A stretch of 64,000 nt of DNA from Streptomyces omiyaensis (GCF_014650895.1 NZ_BMVV01000001.1:62001-126000), one strand, 5' to 3'. Numbered from the stretch's first letter, positions 42,728 through 55,335 are shown. Program-made: numbers and translations. The notes: generated by a model from the letters alone, not told the origin.

Positions 42728-44377
42728 TCAGCTTTCGCTGTGTACCGCCGCCAGGTCGCGCACGCGGCGCTTGAAGTCCATCGGGATGAGGATCTGCACG
42801 CGGCCCTTCCCCTCCTGCCACATGCCGTCATGTCCCTCCGGAGACATGGCCTGCACGGCAGTCATGGGCGGGATCTTCTCGGCGTGGATGACCGCCTTGA
42901 TGCCGGCTGCCCGGAGTTCCCTGCCCTTCTCGTGCTGGGTCGACAGCTTCGCCCAGCGTTCCCGGTAGGTTTCGCCCGTCGGGATCTCTTCCCATGTGTC
43001 GGGGCGGGTGGGCTGGGCCATGAGTTGCTCCCGCCTCGCGTCCAGCCGCTTGTACGTCTCCCGGTACTCCTGTTTGCCCAGCTCGCTGGAGTAGAGACCG
43101 GCTTCGCGGTCCTCCCGGAGTTCTGCCAGAGCGCGGTTCACCTCTTCGATGTCCCGTGTGAAGTCCACACCCGGGCGGAAGACCTTCCGCACGATCTCGA
43201 CATCGCCGGCCGCGCGCAGGAAGACCTCCTCGACCACTCCCTCCAGGACGTGCGCTGCGATGCCCTTGCTGCCTGTGGGGCACGGCTTGTGCGTGGTTCG
43301 CGAGGCGCACCGGTAGTACGGCCAGTTCCGCCCCGGGCCGAGGTACGCGGGCTCACCGCAGGTGCAGAACGCGACCCTGAGAAGAGGAGAGCCGCCCTTC
43401 CTGTTGCCGTTGCGTTTGCTGGTGTTCTCGTCCAGCTTCTTGTTCGCCAGCTCCCACTCCTCCTGGGTGATCAGTGGCTCCGCCCGCTGGAGAGGACGCC
43501 CTTCCGCGTCACGGACGATGCGGGTTCGCTTCGTCTTCTTGCCGTCGATGACGACTTCCTCCGTCACCTCCATCTGGCCGAGAATGCTCAGGGAGCGCAC
43601 CACCTTGGCTGTGTTCGCGGCGGTCCACCGGCCGCCCTTCGAGGGCTTGCCGTTCCTGATCAGTTGAGCGTCGAGCGATGTCGGCGTCTTGGCCGGGTCC
43701 TTGTTGAGCCACTGGGCGATGCTGTTCGCCGACTCGCCCTCGATGAGCCGACGGACGATCTCGCGCAGTGTCCCGGCGGTGTCCGTTCCGTAGTCGTCCG
43801 GGATCAGCCGCCAGCCGTCACCGGTGTCCTGCTTCTCCGCCCGGTAGCCGTACGGGATACGGCCGCCACGCCAGCGGCCCTCCTTCACCAGGTGGTTGTA
43901 CGAGGACTTCGCCCTGGCCTTGATGGCTTCGAGCTCCCCTTCCGCGAAGGAGGCGATCAGGCTGAACAGCAGCTTGCCCATCTGCGTGTTCAGGTTGATC
44001 CCGTCCTCGACGGTGGCGACCTCCTTGCCGTGCTTCTCACACCACTCCACGAGCGTGTGCACGTGGAGCACGCGCCGTGAGAGGCGGTCGAGCTTCAGCG
44101 CGCAGATGATGTCGTACTCGTCGGCTCGGGACTCCTCCAGCGCGATCCGGTGCTCGATCGAGCTGACCTCCTTGCCGATCGTAGAAGGCAGCCACTTGCC
44201 GAACTCCGGGCGCTTCCACGGCTCGACACCGCCCGACACGTCGATGTCTTCGACCCACCCGACGACGACGTGTCCTTCCTGGTCGGCCCATCGTTAAATC
44301 GATCGGCGCTGGCGCTCCGGCGACGTGGTCTCGTCCGACACCTTCGACAGGCGGACCACTCCCAGGACTCGTGCCAC
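42728..44377 (-). pseudogene. Large serine recombinase, nonsense mutation at codon 28
   Basis: From the GTG at 44377 (GGAG about 5 nt upstream) the frame reads VARVLGVVRLSKVSDETTSP, with the catalytic serine in RLSK (Ser11), then ERQRRSI and a TAA stop at 44294-44296. The same frame resumes as RWADQEGHVVVGWVEDIDVS and continues 503 codons: ALKLDRLSRR, the recombinase domain, a Cys-rich zinc ribbon (FCTCGEPAYLG, YYRCASRTTHKPC) and a coiled coil. The full protein would be 549 residues. Re-initiation at GTG 44239 would yield a product without the catalytic serine, so the gene is inactive unless the stop is a sequencing error. Confidence 0.88.
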
Positions 44378-44433
44378 TTGCTCTCCCCATCCCCTGTGGT
44401 GCTTGGGGATCGACGCTAGGGTCCTGAGAGTGT

Positions 44434-44478
44434 GGCGTCAAAGTGGATTGTTCGGTACGGCCAACGTCTACGGCTGGG
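44434..44478. other. attR, right junction of the integrated element
   Basis: GGCGTCAAA (44434-44442), 14 bp, then AC (44457-44458); from 44459 the sequence is aldo/keto reductase again. With attL it rebuilds an attP in which both nonamer arms stand exactly 14 bp from the AC, and TTCG/CGAA flank the centre symmetrically. Confidence 0.82.
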
Positions 44479-45302
44479 GAGACGACAAGGGCCGCACCGA
44501 GGAGATCATCGGCTCCTGGTTCGCCCAGGGCGGCGGCCGCCGCGACCGGACCGTGATCGCCACCAAGGTGTACGGGAACATGGGGCCCGACGGCGCGGCC
44601 TGGCCGAACCACGACAAGATCTCCGCCCTCAACATCCGCCGTGCCGTCGAGGCCAGCCTCAAGCGCCTCGGCACCGACTACATCGACGTCTACCAGTTCC
44701 ACCACGTCGACCGGGCCACCCCCTTCGACGAGGTCTGGCAGGCGATCGACGTCCTGATCGGACAGGGCAAGATCCTCTACGCCGGCTCGTCCAACTTCCC
44801 CGGCTACAAGATCGCCCAGGCGAACGAGGCCGCCGCCCGGCGCGGCATGGTCGGGCTCGTCAGCGAGCAGTGCCTCTACAACCTCTACGAGCGCCGCGCC
44901 GAGATGGAGGTCGTCCCGGCCGCGCAGGAGTACGGCCTCGGGGTCATCCCCTGGTCGCCGCTGCACGGCGGCCTGCTCGGCGGCGTCCTGAAGAAGGAGA
45001 CCGAGGGCCGGCGCCGCACCGAGGGCCGCGCGGCGCAGACGCTCGCGGACCCGGCGAAGCGCGCGCAGTTCCAGGCCTACGAGGACCTGCTGGAGAAGCA
45101 CGGCCTCGCCCCCGGCGAGGTGGGTCTCGCCTGGCTGCTCACCCGTCCGGGCGTGACCGGCCCGATCGTCGGCCCGCGCACCCCGGAGCAGCTGGCGGGC
45201 GCCCTGCGGGCGCTGGAGCTGGAGCTGTCGGACGAGCTGCTGGCCGAGCTGGACGAGATCTTCCCGGGCCCCGGCCCGACCCCGGAGGCCTTCGCCTGGT
45301 AG
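44459..45302 (+). pseudogene. Host aldo/keto reductase, 3' fragment (right of element)
   Basis: This is codons 49-329 of the host gene: TANVYGWGDDKGRTEEIIGS, then RDRTVIATKVYGN, IDVYQFHHVDRATP and the C-terminus PGPTPEAFAW. It keeps Tyr, Lys and His of the catalytic tetrad but lacks the first strand and the acidic residue. Because attR is in frame, a longer reading frame from ATG 44325 or GTG 44430 runs out of the element into this fragment and would be called a shortened reductase. Even if expressed, it would lack the first 48 residues. A terminator follows at 45319. Confidence 0.88.
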
Positions 45303-45318
45303 GCCCCCGAGCGGTGCG

Positions 45319-45368
45319 CGAAGGCGCGGCGCGTGTCGGCGGATCCGTCGGCGCGCGCCGCGCCTTCG
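45319..45368 (+). terminator. Terminator after the aldo/keto reductase fragment
   Basis: A perfect 15-bp stem CGAAGGCGCGGCGCG (45319-45333 with 45354-45368) closes a 20-nt loop 16 nt after the stop codon and is followed by TCTTTCCC. It is the original terminator of the host reductase gene. Confidence 0.82.
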
Positions 45369-45480
45369 TCTTTCCCGGGCGCGGTTCCGGCGCGAGTCCC
45401 CTGCAAGTCCCTTCCCCCGTGCGCGAGTTCGGTTCTACGCTGAATCTCGTCGGATCGTTCAACAATGCAACGGGGAAGCC

Positions 45481-46173
45481 ATGACCGCGAGTTCCGCTCT
45501 GCCCCGCACCTACGGGATCAAGCCCGGCCGCATGAAGGCGATGCTCGCCGCCGCCGGCGTCGGCCTGCCGCTCTCCCTGGTCCCGCTGCTCACCGAGGAG
45601 GACGCACCCGGCTGGGTGAAGTGGCTCGTCACCCTCCTCGTCCTCGCCTTCGTCGGCTGGATCGCCCGCGCGGCGAGGAAGCTCTCGACCTCGGCCGACC
45701 TCAAGGGCATCCGCGTCCGCGGCTTCGTGCGGGACCGCCGGATCGCCTGGGAGGACATCCAGGACATCCGCGCGGTGCCCAACCCCGCCGCGGGCATGGC
45801 CCAGGGGGCGCCGGGCGTCATCTCGTACGCGTACGGGCGCGACGGCGGCCGCATCCAGCTCTTCTACGTGGACGACAACCACGTCCGGGTCGAGCGCGAG
45901 GTCGCCGCCCTGCGCGCCGCCTGGGAGGAGCTGCGCGGCGCCGACTGGACCGAGGACGCCCGGGCGGCGGAGGCGATCGGCCGGCGGGACGCCCGCGAGG
46001 GCGGCCTGATGAGGGCGCTGGGTTGGGCGACGGCCTCGGTGCTCGTCCTCACCGTCCTCTTCGTCGTCCTCCTCCTGACGGGCAACGTCCTGCTGGGCCC
46101 GGAGTGGATCCTCATCGGTCCGGCGCTGGTCTTCCTCGCGGTCTGGCTCGGCGGCCGCTACCGCTCCCGGTAG
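45481..46173 (+). CDS. Bacterial PH-domain membrane protein
   Basis: The product has 230 residues. Two N-terminal helices (AGVGLPLSLVPLLTEEDAPGW region and WLVTLLVLAFVGWIARAARK) precede a PH-like beta domain (GIRVRGFVRDRRIAWEDIQD, then GRIQLFYVDDNHVRVEREV). Two more helices end the protein (ALGWATASVLVLTVLFVVLL and WILIGPALVFLAVWLGGRY). Proteins of this bPH type are widespread, function unknown. GGGGAA before the ATG at 45481. Its end overlaps the convergent SGNH gene by 16 bp. Confidence 0.87.
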   Translation: MTASSALPRTYGIKPGRMKAMLAAAGVGLPLSLVPLLTEEDAPGWVKWLVTLLVLAFVGWIARAARKLSTSADLKGIRVRGFVRDRRIAWEDIQDIRAVPNPAAGMAQGAPGVISYAYGRDGGRIQLFYVDDNHVRVEREVAALRAAWEELRGADWTEDARAAEAIGRRDAREGGLMRALGWATASVLVLTVLFVVLLLTGNVLLGPEWILIGPALVFLAVWLGGRYRSR

Positions 46174-46859
46174 GGCCCGCCGAGCCCCCACGCCTGGTGC
46201 ATCGCGCCGGCGAAGGCGGCGGCCAGCTTGTGCTCGCCGCTCGGACCCGGGTGCGTGCCGTCGTAGGTGTCGTCCCGGAGGTCGTACGACTCCGGGACGG
46301 CCGCGAGCAGCAGCGGCGAGGCCGCGGTGTCGAGGTCGGCGACCGCCTTCGCGAGCAGCTCGTTGAAGCGGGCGCACTCGGCGGCGAAGGCGGCGTCGTG
46401 GCCGGCGCGGACGTTGGGGATCACGGGCAGCAGCACGGCGCGGACGGTCGGACGGGCGGCGCGGGCGGCGGCCAGGAAGGCGCGGACGTTCTCCTCGGTC
46501 CGGCCGCTGTCGGTGTAGAAGCCGAGGTCGATCAGGCCGAGCGAGACCAGGAGCACGTCGGCGCGGGTCGCGGCGACGGTCTCCCCGATCACCGGGGCCA
46601 TGTGCAGCCACCCCTCGCCCCATCCGGCGAGGTGGCGCCGCGCGGCGGCCGGGAAGGCCGGGTCGGCGTAGGCGTGCGGGCCGCCGCCGGTCTCCGCGCC
46701 GCCCTCGGGGTCCTCGGGCGCGTACAGCCCGTCGCGCGGCCCGACGATCTCGTACGCGCCGGGCAGCACCGACTCCAGGTGCCGCCACATGCGGTACCGC
46801 CAGGTCCAGTCGCCGGGGCGTCCGATGGTCATGCTGTCGCCGACGAACAGAAAACGCAT
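46158..46859 (-). CDS. SGNH/GDSL-type hydrolase with an unusual block III
   Basis: The product has 233 residues. Block I is FLFVGDSMTIG (nucleophilic Ser), block V is DGTHPGPSGEHKLA with the catalytic Asp and His. Block III, usually GxND, reads VSLGLIDLG here. The enzyme is likely a cytosolic esterase or lipase; no signal peptide is visible. The start is the ATG at 46859, preferred over the longer frame for lack of an upstream domain. It is divergent from nothing close; the alpha/beta hydrolase gene follows upstream on the same strand. Confidence 0.86.
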   Translation of the reverse strand: MRFLFVGDSMTIGRPGDWTWRYRMWRHLESVLPGAYEIVGPRDGLYAPEDPEGGAETGGGPHAYADPAFPAAARRHLAGWGEGWLHMAPVIGETVAATRADVLLVSLGLIDLGFYTDSGRTEENVRAFLAAARAARPTVRAVLLPVIPNVRAGHDAAFAAECARFNELLAKAVADLDTAASPLLLAAVPESYDLRDDTYDGTHPGPSGEHKLAAAFAGAMHQAWGLGGPYRER

Positions 46860-46955
46860 GGTCACATCATTCCGGATCCCGCCCCTGACCTGCGACGTGA
46901 TGCGGGCCACGGGGCGCGGGGCCTCCCGGAGGGGCCCGGGGCTCCCCGGAGGGGC

Positions 46956-47810
46956 TCAGGACTTCAGGAAGCCCGCCACCGCCGCAGCGAACCACTCCGC
47001 GTCGTCGTGCCAGGGGAAGTGTCCGCCGCCCTCCAGGACCGCCCGCTCCGCCGAGGGGAACAGCGCCGCGTAGGCGGCGGCGGTCGGCGGCGGGGTGTTG
47101 GCGTCGCCCTCGCCGGCGACGACCAGGACGGGCCGGGTGAACGCGGCGAAGGCCGCGCGGGTGGCCTCCGGGTCGTAGGCGCCCTCGCCGCCGTGGACGC
47201 CGGCCGCCTCGTCGTTCCGCCGGGCGTCCGAGGCCGCGTGCCGCTCCCGGGCCGCCGCGTCCCAGGTGCCGTGGAAGAAGGGGGCGACCGCCTGGAAGGC
47301 CGCGGCCGAGCCGCGTCCCGCCGCCAGCTCCTCCAGCGCCGCGTACGCCTCCGGGAACCACGGCTCGCCCTCCCGCAGCCGCGCCGCCGCGAGCCGCTCC
47401 TCCGGCGCCGTGTCGATCCCGGCCGCCGCCGTGCCCGGCGTCACCAGGACCAGGCGGGCCACCCGGTGCGGGTGGCGGGTGAGATAGAGCGCCGCCAGGT
47501 TCGCGCCCGCCGAGTGGCCGAGGAGGTCGACCGTCTCCAGGCCGAGGTGCAGGCGCAGCGCCTCCACGTCCCCGACGAGCCGGTCGCAGCGGTAGGAGGC
47601 GGGGTCCTCGGGCGTGCGGGACGCGCCGGTGCCGCGCGGGTCGAGCCGGATCAGGGTGCGGTGCGCGGTGAGCCCGCCCAGGTCGCCGAGGTAGCCGGAG
47701 TCCTGCATGGGGCCGCCGGGCAGGCAGATCAGCGGGTCGCCGGAACCGGACGCGTGGTACGCGAGGAGGGTGCCGTCGGGAGCGGGGAAGGTAGGCATGG
47801 ACGCGACCAT
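46956..47810 (-). CDS. Alpha/beta hydrolase (prolyl-iminopeptidase-like)
   Basis: The product has 284 residues. HGxG-like and oxyanion region CLPGGPMQDSGYLG, nucleophile elbow LLGHSAGANLAALYL (Ser in GHSAG), then TRPVLVVAGEGDANTPP (acid) and GGGHFPWHDD (catalytic His). DPRGTGASRTPEDP is the segment typical of prolyl iminopeptidase-like alpha/beta hydrolases. Substrate unknown. GGAG about 8 nt before the ATG at 47810 decides between it and the ATG at 47798. It is divergent from the secreted beta-propeller-like gene. Confidence 0.9.
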   Translation of the reverse strand: MVASMPTFPAPDGTLLAYHASGSGDPLICLPGGPMQDSGYLGDLGGLTAHRTLIRLDPRGTGASRTPEDPASYRCDRLVGDVEALRLHLGLETVDLLGHSAGANLAALYLTRHPHRVARLVLVTPGTAAAGIDTAPEERLAAARLREGEPWFPEAYAALEELAAGRGSAAAFQAVAPFFHGTWDAAARERHAASDARRNDEAAGVHGGEGAYDPEATRAAFAAFTRPVLVVAGEGDANTPPPTAAAYAALFPSAERAVLEGGGHFPWHDDAEWFAAAVAGFLKS

Positions 47811-47869
47811 GACAGGCGCTCCGGTGCAGGTCAAGCGGGTTGCCGCCGGGCCGTGGCACGCTTGGTCCC

Positions 47870-48871
47870 ATGCGATCTGCTCTGTGCGCCCTCGGCGCGG
47901 CCGCCGCCCTGGCGCTGCTGCCGGCCGGTCATGCCCGTGCCGAAGGACAGGGGCCCGACCGGGACTTCACGTTCGAGGACTCCCGGATCACCGAGTCCAG
48001 CGGTCTCGCGGCCAGCCGCGCGCACCCGGGTATCTACTGGACGCACAACGACCAGGACGAGCCCCGGATCTTCGGGGTCGACTCCCGCACGGGCAAGACG
48101 GTCGCCACCCTCACCCTGTCCGGCGTCGGCACCCCCCGGGACATGGAGGCCGTCTCGGTGGGCCCGGACGGCGACCTCTACGTCGGCGACGTCGGCGACA
48201 ACCTCGACGGTTCCTGGGACCACGTCTGGATCTACCGCTTCCCCGAGCCGAAGACGCTGAAGGACCAGACGGTCCGGGCGCGGCAGTACGTCGTGAAGTA
48301 CGCCGACGGCCCCCGCAACGCCGAGGCGCTGATGGTCCACCCGAAGACCGGCCGCGTCTACATCGCCAGCAAGCGCGAGGACGGCGGCGGCCTCTACGCC
48401 GGCCCCGAACGCCTCACCACCTCCGGCACCAACACCTTCCGCCGCGTCGGCGAGGTCCCCTGGGTGACCGACGGGGCCTTCTCGCCCGACGGCGAACGGC
48501 TCCTGCTGCGCGGCTACTTCAGCGCCCGCGAGTACGTCTGGAAGGACGGCCGGATCTCCGGCGACGGCACCCCGGCCGGCGCCCCCTTCCAGGGGCAGGC
48601 GGAGTCGGCCACGTACACCCCGGACGGCTCGGCCTTCCTGTTCGGTTCGGAGGGCGCCCACAGCCGGGTCGTCCGCGTCGACCGCGAGGACGCCCCCGCG
48701 CCCGCGGACCCGGCCCCGACGCCGGCCGCCCCCGGTGCCGACGGCGCCGCCCCGGACCCGGGGCAGGCCCCGGCCGCCACCGGCTCCCAGGGCAGCGCGG
48801 CCAAGGGCTTCCTGGTCCTCGCCGGCGGCACCGTCCTCGTCCTCGGCATCAAGAGGCTGCTGCGCCGCTGA
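47870..48871 (+). CDS. Secreted beta-propeller-like protein with C-terminal anchor
   Basis: The product has 333 residues. A signal peptide (MRSALCALGAAAALALLPAGHARA) precedes a repetitive beta region (SSGLAASRAHPGIYWTHNDQ, then RIFGVDSRTGKTVATLTLSG, VSVGPDGDLYVGDVGDNLDG and GPRNAEALMVHPKTGRVYIA), which suggests a propeller. A Pro/Ala linker and a hydrophobic helix with a basic end (FLVLAGGTVLVLGIKRLLRR) form a membrane anchor. It is probably exposed at the cell surface. Function unknown. ATG at 47870, divergent from the hydrolase gene. Confidence 0.87.
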   Translation: MRSALCALGAAAALALLPAGHARAEGQGPDRDFTFEDSRITESSGLAASRAHPGIYWTHNDQDEPRIFGVDSRTGKTVATLTLSGVGTPRDMEAVSVGPDGDLYVGDVGDNLDGSWDHVWIYRFPEPKTLKDQTVRARQYVVKYADGPRNAEALMVHPKTGRVYIASKREDGGGLYAGPERLTTSGTNTFRRVGEVPWVTDGAFSPDGERLLLRGYFSAREYVWKDGRISGDGTPAGAPFQGQAESATYTPDGSAFLFGSEGAHSRVVRVDREDAPAPADPAPTPAAPGADGAAPDPGQAPAATGSQGSAAKGFLVLAGGTVLVLGIKRLLRR

Positions 48872-48943
48872 CCCCCTCCGGGCCGCGTCGCCCCCGGGCC
48901 GCCCCGGGGGCAGACTGGAAGGAGACCGAAGAGGTGAGGCGTC

Positions 48944-49312
48944 ATGACGGCATTCACGCGCGAAGGCACCCCGGTCGCCATGGAGGGTGGTGGGCTGGAC
49001 TTCCGCATGGGCGAGGCGGGAGGCGGTATGAGCGTCGCCTTCATCCACCTCCCCGCGGGCACCGACATGGCGCCCGTGCTCAAGGGGCTGGAGGACGACC
49101 TGTGCCAGTGCCCGCACTGGGGCTACGTCTTCAGGGGCCGCATCAGGATGCGCACCGCCGCGGGCGACGAGATCTACGAGGAGGGCCAGGCCTACTACTG
49201 GGGCCCCGGCCACGCCCCCGAGGCGCTGGAGGACGTCGATGTCGTCGAGTTCTCCCCGACGGCGGAGTTCACCGCCGTCGTCGACCACGTGAAGGCGCGG
49301 GCGTCCGGCTGA
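48944..49312 (+). CDS. Small cupin-like protein
   Basis: The product has 122 residues. It folds as a single cupin barrel: FIHLPAGTDMAPVLKGLEDD, then CPHWGYVFRGRIRMRTAAG and YYWGPGHAPEALEDVDVVEF. Metal ligands are not obviously complete; one His lies in PHWG and another in GHAPE. It is one of the common Streptomyces cupin_2 proteins without an assigned substrate. GAGG about 9 nt upstream supports the ATG at 48944. It converges on serC. Confidence 0.82.
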   Translation: MTAFTREGTPVAMEGGGLDFRMGEAGGGMSVAFIHLPAGTDMAPVLKGLEDDLCQCPHWGYVFRGRIRMRTAAGDEIYEEGQAYYWGPGHAPEALEDVDVVEFSPTAEFTAVVDHVKARASG

Positions 49313-49334
49313 CCCCGTCGGCCGCCGTGAACGC

Positions 49335-49376
49335 CGGAGGGCCCGGCGTCGGTGCTCACCGACCCCGGGCCCTCCG
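49335..49376. terminator. Bidirectional terminator between the cupin gene and serC
   Basis: CGGAGGGCCCGG (49335-49346) pairs with CCGGGCCCTCCG (49365-49376), with a further GTCGG/CCGAC stem inside. It lies 22 nt after the cupin stop and 15 nt after the serC stop. Confidence 0.82.
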
Positions 49377-49390
49377 TGCCCGCAAGGCCG

Positions 49391-53311
<3,921 letters not shown>

Positions 53312-53330
53312 CGGCGCCGCGCGCCCGGTG

Positions 53331-54344
53331 TCAGGGCGTCAGGAGGACCGTGGCGATGCGGGAGCGGTAGAACTTGGCGGTGTAGCCGTAGCCGACCAGT
53401 CCGCGCGTCTCGGTCGTGCGCAGGGCGGGGTCGAAGAACTGGACGTGGTTGTTCCAGTAGCCGCCGGTGCCGTACTCCGGGTACTTCACGTTGATCGCCT
53501 GGAGCCAGAAGGACTCGCCGTCGGCGGCGCGGGAGAAGGACTTCACGCCGTAGCTCGCGGGGCGGACCTCGGTGAGCGCGAGGGTGTTCTTGTCGACGCT
53601 CCAGACGGCTCCGCCGCCGGTCAGCACGAGCCGGTCCGGGCTCGTGAAGTCCATGTCGAGGCTGTGGCCGAAGAACTCGTACGTCCACTTGTGCTCGTCG
53701 ACGAGGGCGAGCCGGGTGGTGCGGAGGGAGCCGGTGAGGCGGTACTTGGCGAGGGTCCACTTGCCGAGGACGAACAGGTGCGTGCCGTCCCACCAGAGGC
53801 CGTGGGCGTCCTGGAACCTGAACTGCTGGACGAGCCCGAGCGTGGTGGCGTCGTCGGCGTCGGTGGGTGCGTAGAGAGTCACGTAGCCGGGGTACTCGTC
53901 GGCTCCCGTCGCGGTGCTCGTCGAGGCGACGACGACGGCGCCGTGGCTCCCGAGGTACTCGACGGCGTGCGGGTTGCCGCCCGGTGCCGCGGACCAGAGC
54001 AGGGCGTCGTCGTCGCCGAAGTTCACCATCCCGACCCTGCCGCCGCCGGCGGCGACCACGCAGACCCAGCCGTGGCGGTCGGTCCGGCGGAAGCGCGCGT
54101 CGTTGAGGCGTGCCCAGGCGGCGGTCGCGGGCGCCTGCCAGGACCAGCCCTCGTTGGCGGGCGTCCACTCCTTGAAGGCGCGGAAGAGCATCACCTTGTT
54201 CTTCACGTGCTCGGTCAGGAGGACGTCGTAGTTGCCGGCGATCGTGCCCGCCGCGTGGGCGGACGTGGCGGCGGCGGACAGGAGCGGGGCGCTCAGGCCG
54301 AGTGCGGCGGCGCCTCTGAGCAGGGTGCGGCGGTCGATGGTCAC
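53331..54344 (-). CDS. Tat-secreted DUF6528-like protein
   Basis: The product has 337 residues. The N-terminus DRRTLLRGAAALGLSAPLLS is a twin-arginine signal. The mature chain is repetitive beta (DVLLTEHVKNKVMLFRAFKE, then WVCVVAAGGGRVGMVNFGDD and HAVEYLGSHGAVVVASTSTA), a propeller-like layout matching the DUF6528 family as I recall it. It is exported folded, probably with a bound ligand or metal. No catalytic residues are evident. Its promoter side faces the LysR gene. Function unknown. Confidence 0.85.
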   Translation of the reverse strand: MTIDRRTLLRGAAALGLSAPLLSAAATSAHAAGTIAGNYDVLLTEHVKNKVMLFRAFKEWTPANEGWSWQAPATAAWARLNDARFRRTDRHGWVCVVAAGGGRVGMVNFGDDDALLWSAAPGGNPHAVEYLGSHGAVVVASTSTATGADEYPGYVTLYAPTDADDATTLGLVQQFRFQDAHGLWWDGTHLFVLGKWTLAKYRLTGSLRTTRLALVDEHKWTYEFFGHSLDMDFTSPDRLVLTGGGAVWSVDKNTLALTEVRPASYGVKSFSRAADGESFWLQAINVKYPEYGTGGYWNNHVQFFDPALRTTETRGLVGYGYTAKFYRSRIATVLLTP

Positions 54345-54430
54345 GAATCCCCCCGGGTTCGTTCGGCTGATCTTCGGCTCGGGAAGCTACCAGGGGCTCC
54401 GGGGCGGGAGGACGGGCGGCGCGCAGTCCG

Positions 54431-55324
54431 TCAGGTCGCCCGGTCCGGGCGGGGTGCGGGGGCGTCCCCGACGATCTCGCGGGCCATCGCGACCAGGGCC
54501 CCCGTCGCCGGGTGGGGGAAGGCGTCGCGCCAGGCCAGGAGGACGGGGAGGGGCGGGGCGTCCGGGAGGGGGCGGTAGGTGACGCCGGGGTGGGGGTGGA
54601 GGGCGGCGGTGGAGGCGGAGGAGACGCCGACGCCCCGGGCGGCGGCGATGGCGGTGAGCCAGTCGTCGGTGTTGGCGACGGTGACGGTGCTGGTGGGGCG
54701 GGCGGTCAGGGGCCACAGGGTGAGGGTGGTGGTGCCGGAGACGGTGTTGAGGACGACGGTCTCGCCGGCGAGGTCGAGGAGGGCGAGGTCGCCGGGGCGG
54801 TCCGCGAGGGGGCTGTCGGCGGGCAGGGCGGCGACCCTGGCCTCCGTGGTCAGCTCGGCGGTGACGAGCCCGGGGGCCTCGACGGCGCCGCGCAGCAGGG
54901 CCGCGTCGACCTGGCCGCGGGCGAGGCCGGCGGTGCGGTCGTCGACGCGGAGGAGTTCGAGGGGGGTCTCGGGGTGCTCGCGCTGCCAGCGGCGCAGGAG
55001 CGGGGTGGTCGAGGGGCCGAAGGCGGACCAGGCGTGGCCGAGGCGGAGGGGGCGCAGGCGCAGCCGGGCGGGGTCGACGGCGGCGTCGAAGGCGGCGAGC
55101 GCGGCCGTGGCGCGTTCCCGGAAGGCGCGGCCCTCGGCGGTGAGGGCGAGGTGGTGGGTGGAGCGGTCGACGAGCCGGGCGCCGAGGTGCCGTTCGAGGG
55201 CGGCGAGGGTGCGGGAGACGGCGGGCTGGGTGAGGTGGAGGCGGGCGGCGGCGCGGGTGAGGTTCTCCTCCTCGGCGATGGCGAGGAAGCAGCGGAGGTG
55301 GCGCAGCTCGATGCTCACGGTCAT
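54431..55324 (-). CDS. LysR-family transcriptional regulator
   Basis: The product has 297 residues. The winged helix is HLRCFLAIAEEENLTRAAAR, then LHLTQPAVSRTLAALERHLG and ARLVDRSTHHLALTAEG. The C-terminal two-lobe effector domain follows. It is divergent from the DMT exporter gene with 175 bp between, the classic LysR arrangement, so it probably controls that gene. A palindrome-like element (55336-55357) lies just before its start, with a TATGCT -10-like box; the ATG at 55324 may be near-leaderless. Confidence 0.93.
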   Translation of the reverse strand: MTVSIELRHLRCFLAIAEEENLTRAAARLHLTQPAVSRTLAALERHLGARLVDRSTHHLALTAEGRAFRERATAALAAFDAAVDPARLRLRPLRLGHAWSAFGPSTTPLLRRWQREHPETPLELLRVDDRTAGLARGQVDAALLRGAVEAPGLVTAELTTEARVAALPADSPLADRPGDLALLDLAGETVVLNTVSGTTTLTLWPLTARPTSTVTVANTDDWLTAIAAARGVGVSSASTAALHPHPGVTYRPLPDAPPLPVLLAWRDAFPHPATGALVAMAREIVGDAPAPRPDRAT

Positions 55325-55335
55325 GTCTTCGGAGC

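Larger units (their letters stand above)
40185..44458. mobile_element. 4.27-kb integrated element with serine recombinase, inserted in an aldo/keto reductase gene
   Basis: The element interrupts a 990-nt aldo/keto reductase gene at codon 49, with no target duplication beyond the shared AC. Contents, left to right: an intact aldo/keto reductase copy (reverse), a 68-residue protein and a DUF6879 protein (forward), a truncated helix-turn-helix gene (forward), a deletion scar, a terminator, and a large serine recombinase gene (reverse) next to attR, as usual for serine integrases. There are no replication, packaging or transfer genes. The truncated regulator, orphan start at 42543 and nonsense-mutated recombinase mark it as decayed, probably by internal deletion of a larger element. 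Confidence 0.88.

Noticed and set aside
42491..44080. Extension of the XRE regulator frame for over 500 codons
   Set aside because: It lies antisense to the recombinase gene and has no similarity to DUF5753; the frame is open only because of high GC.
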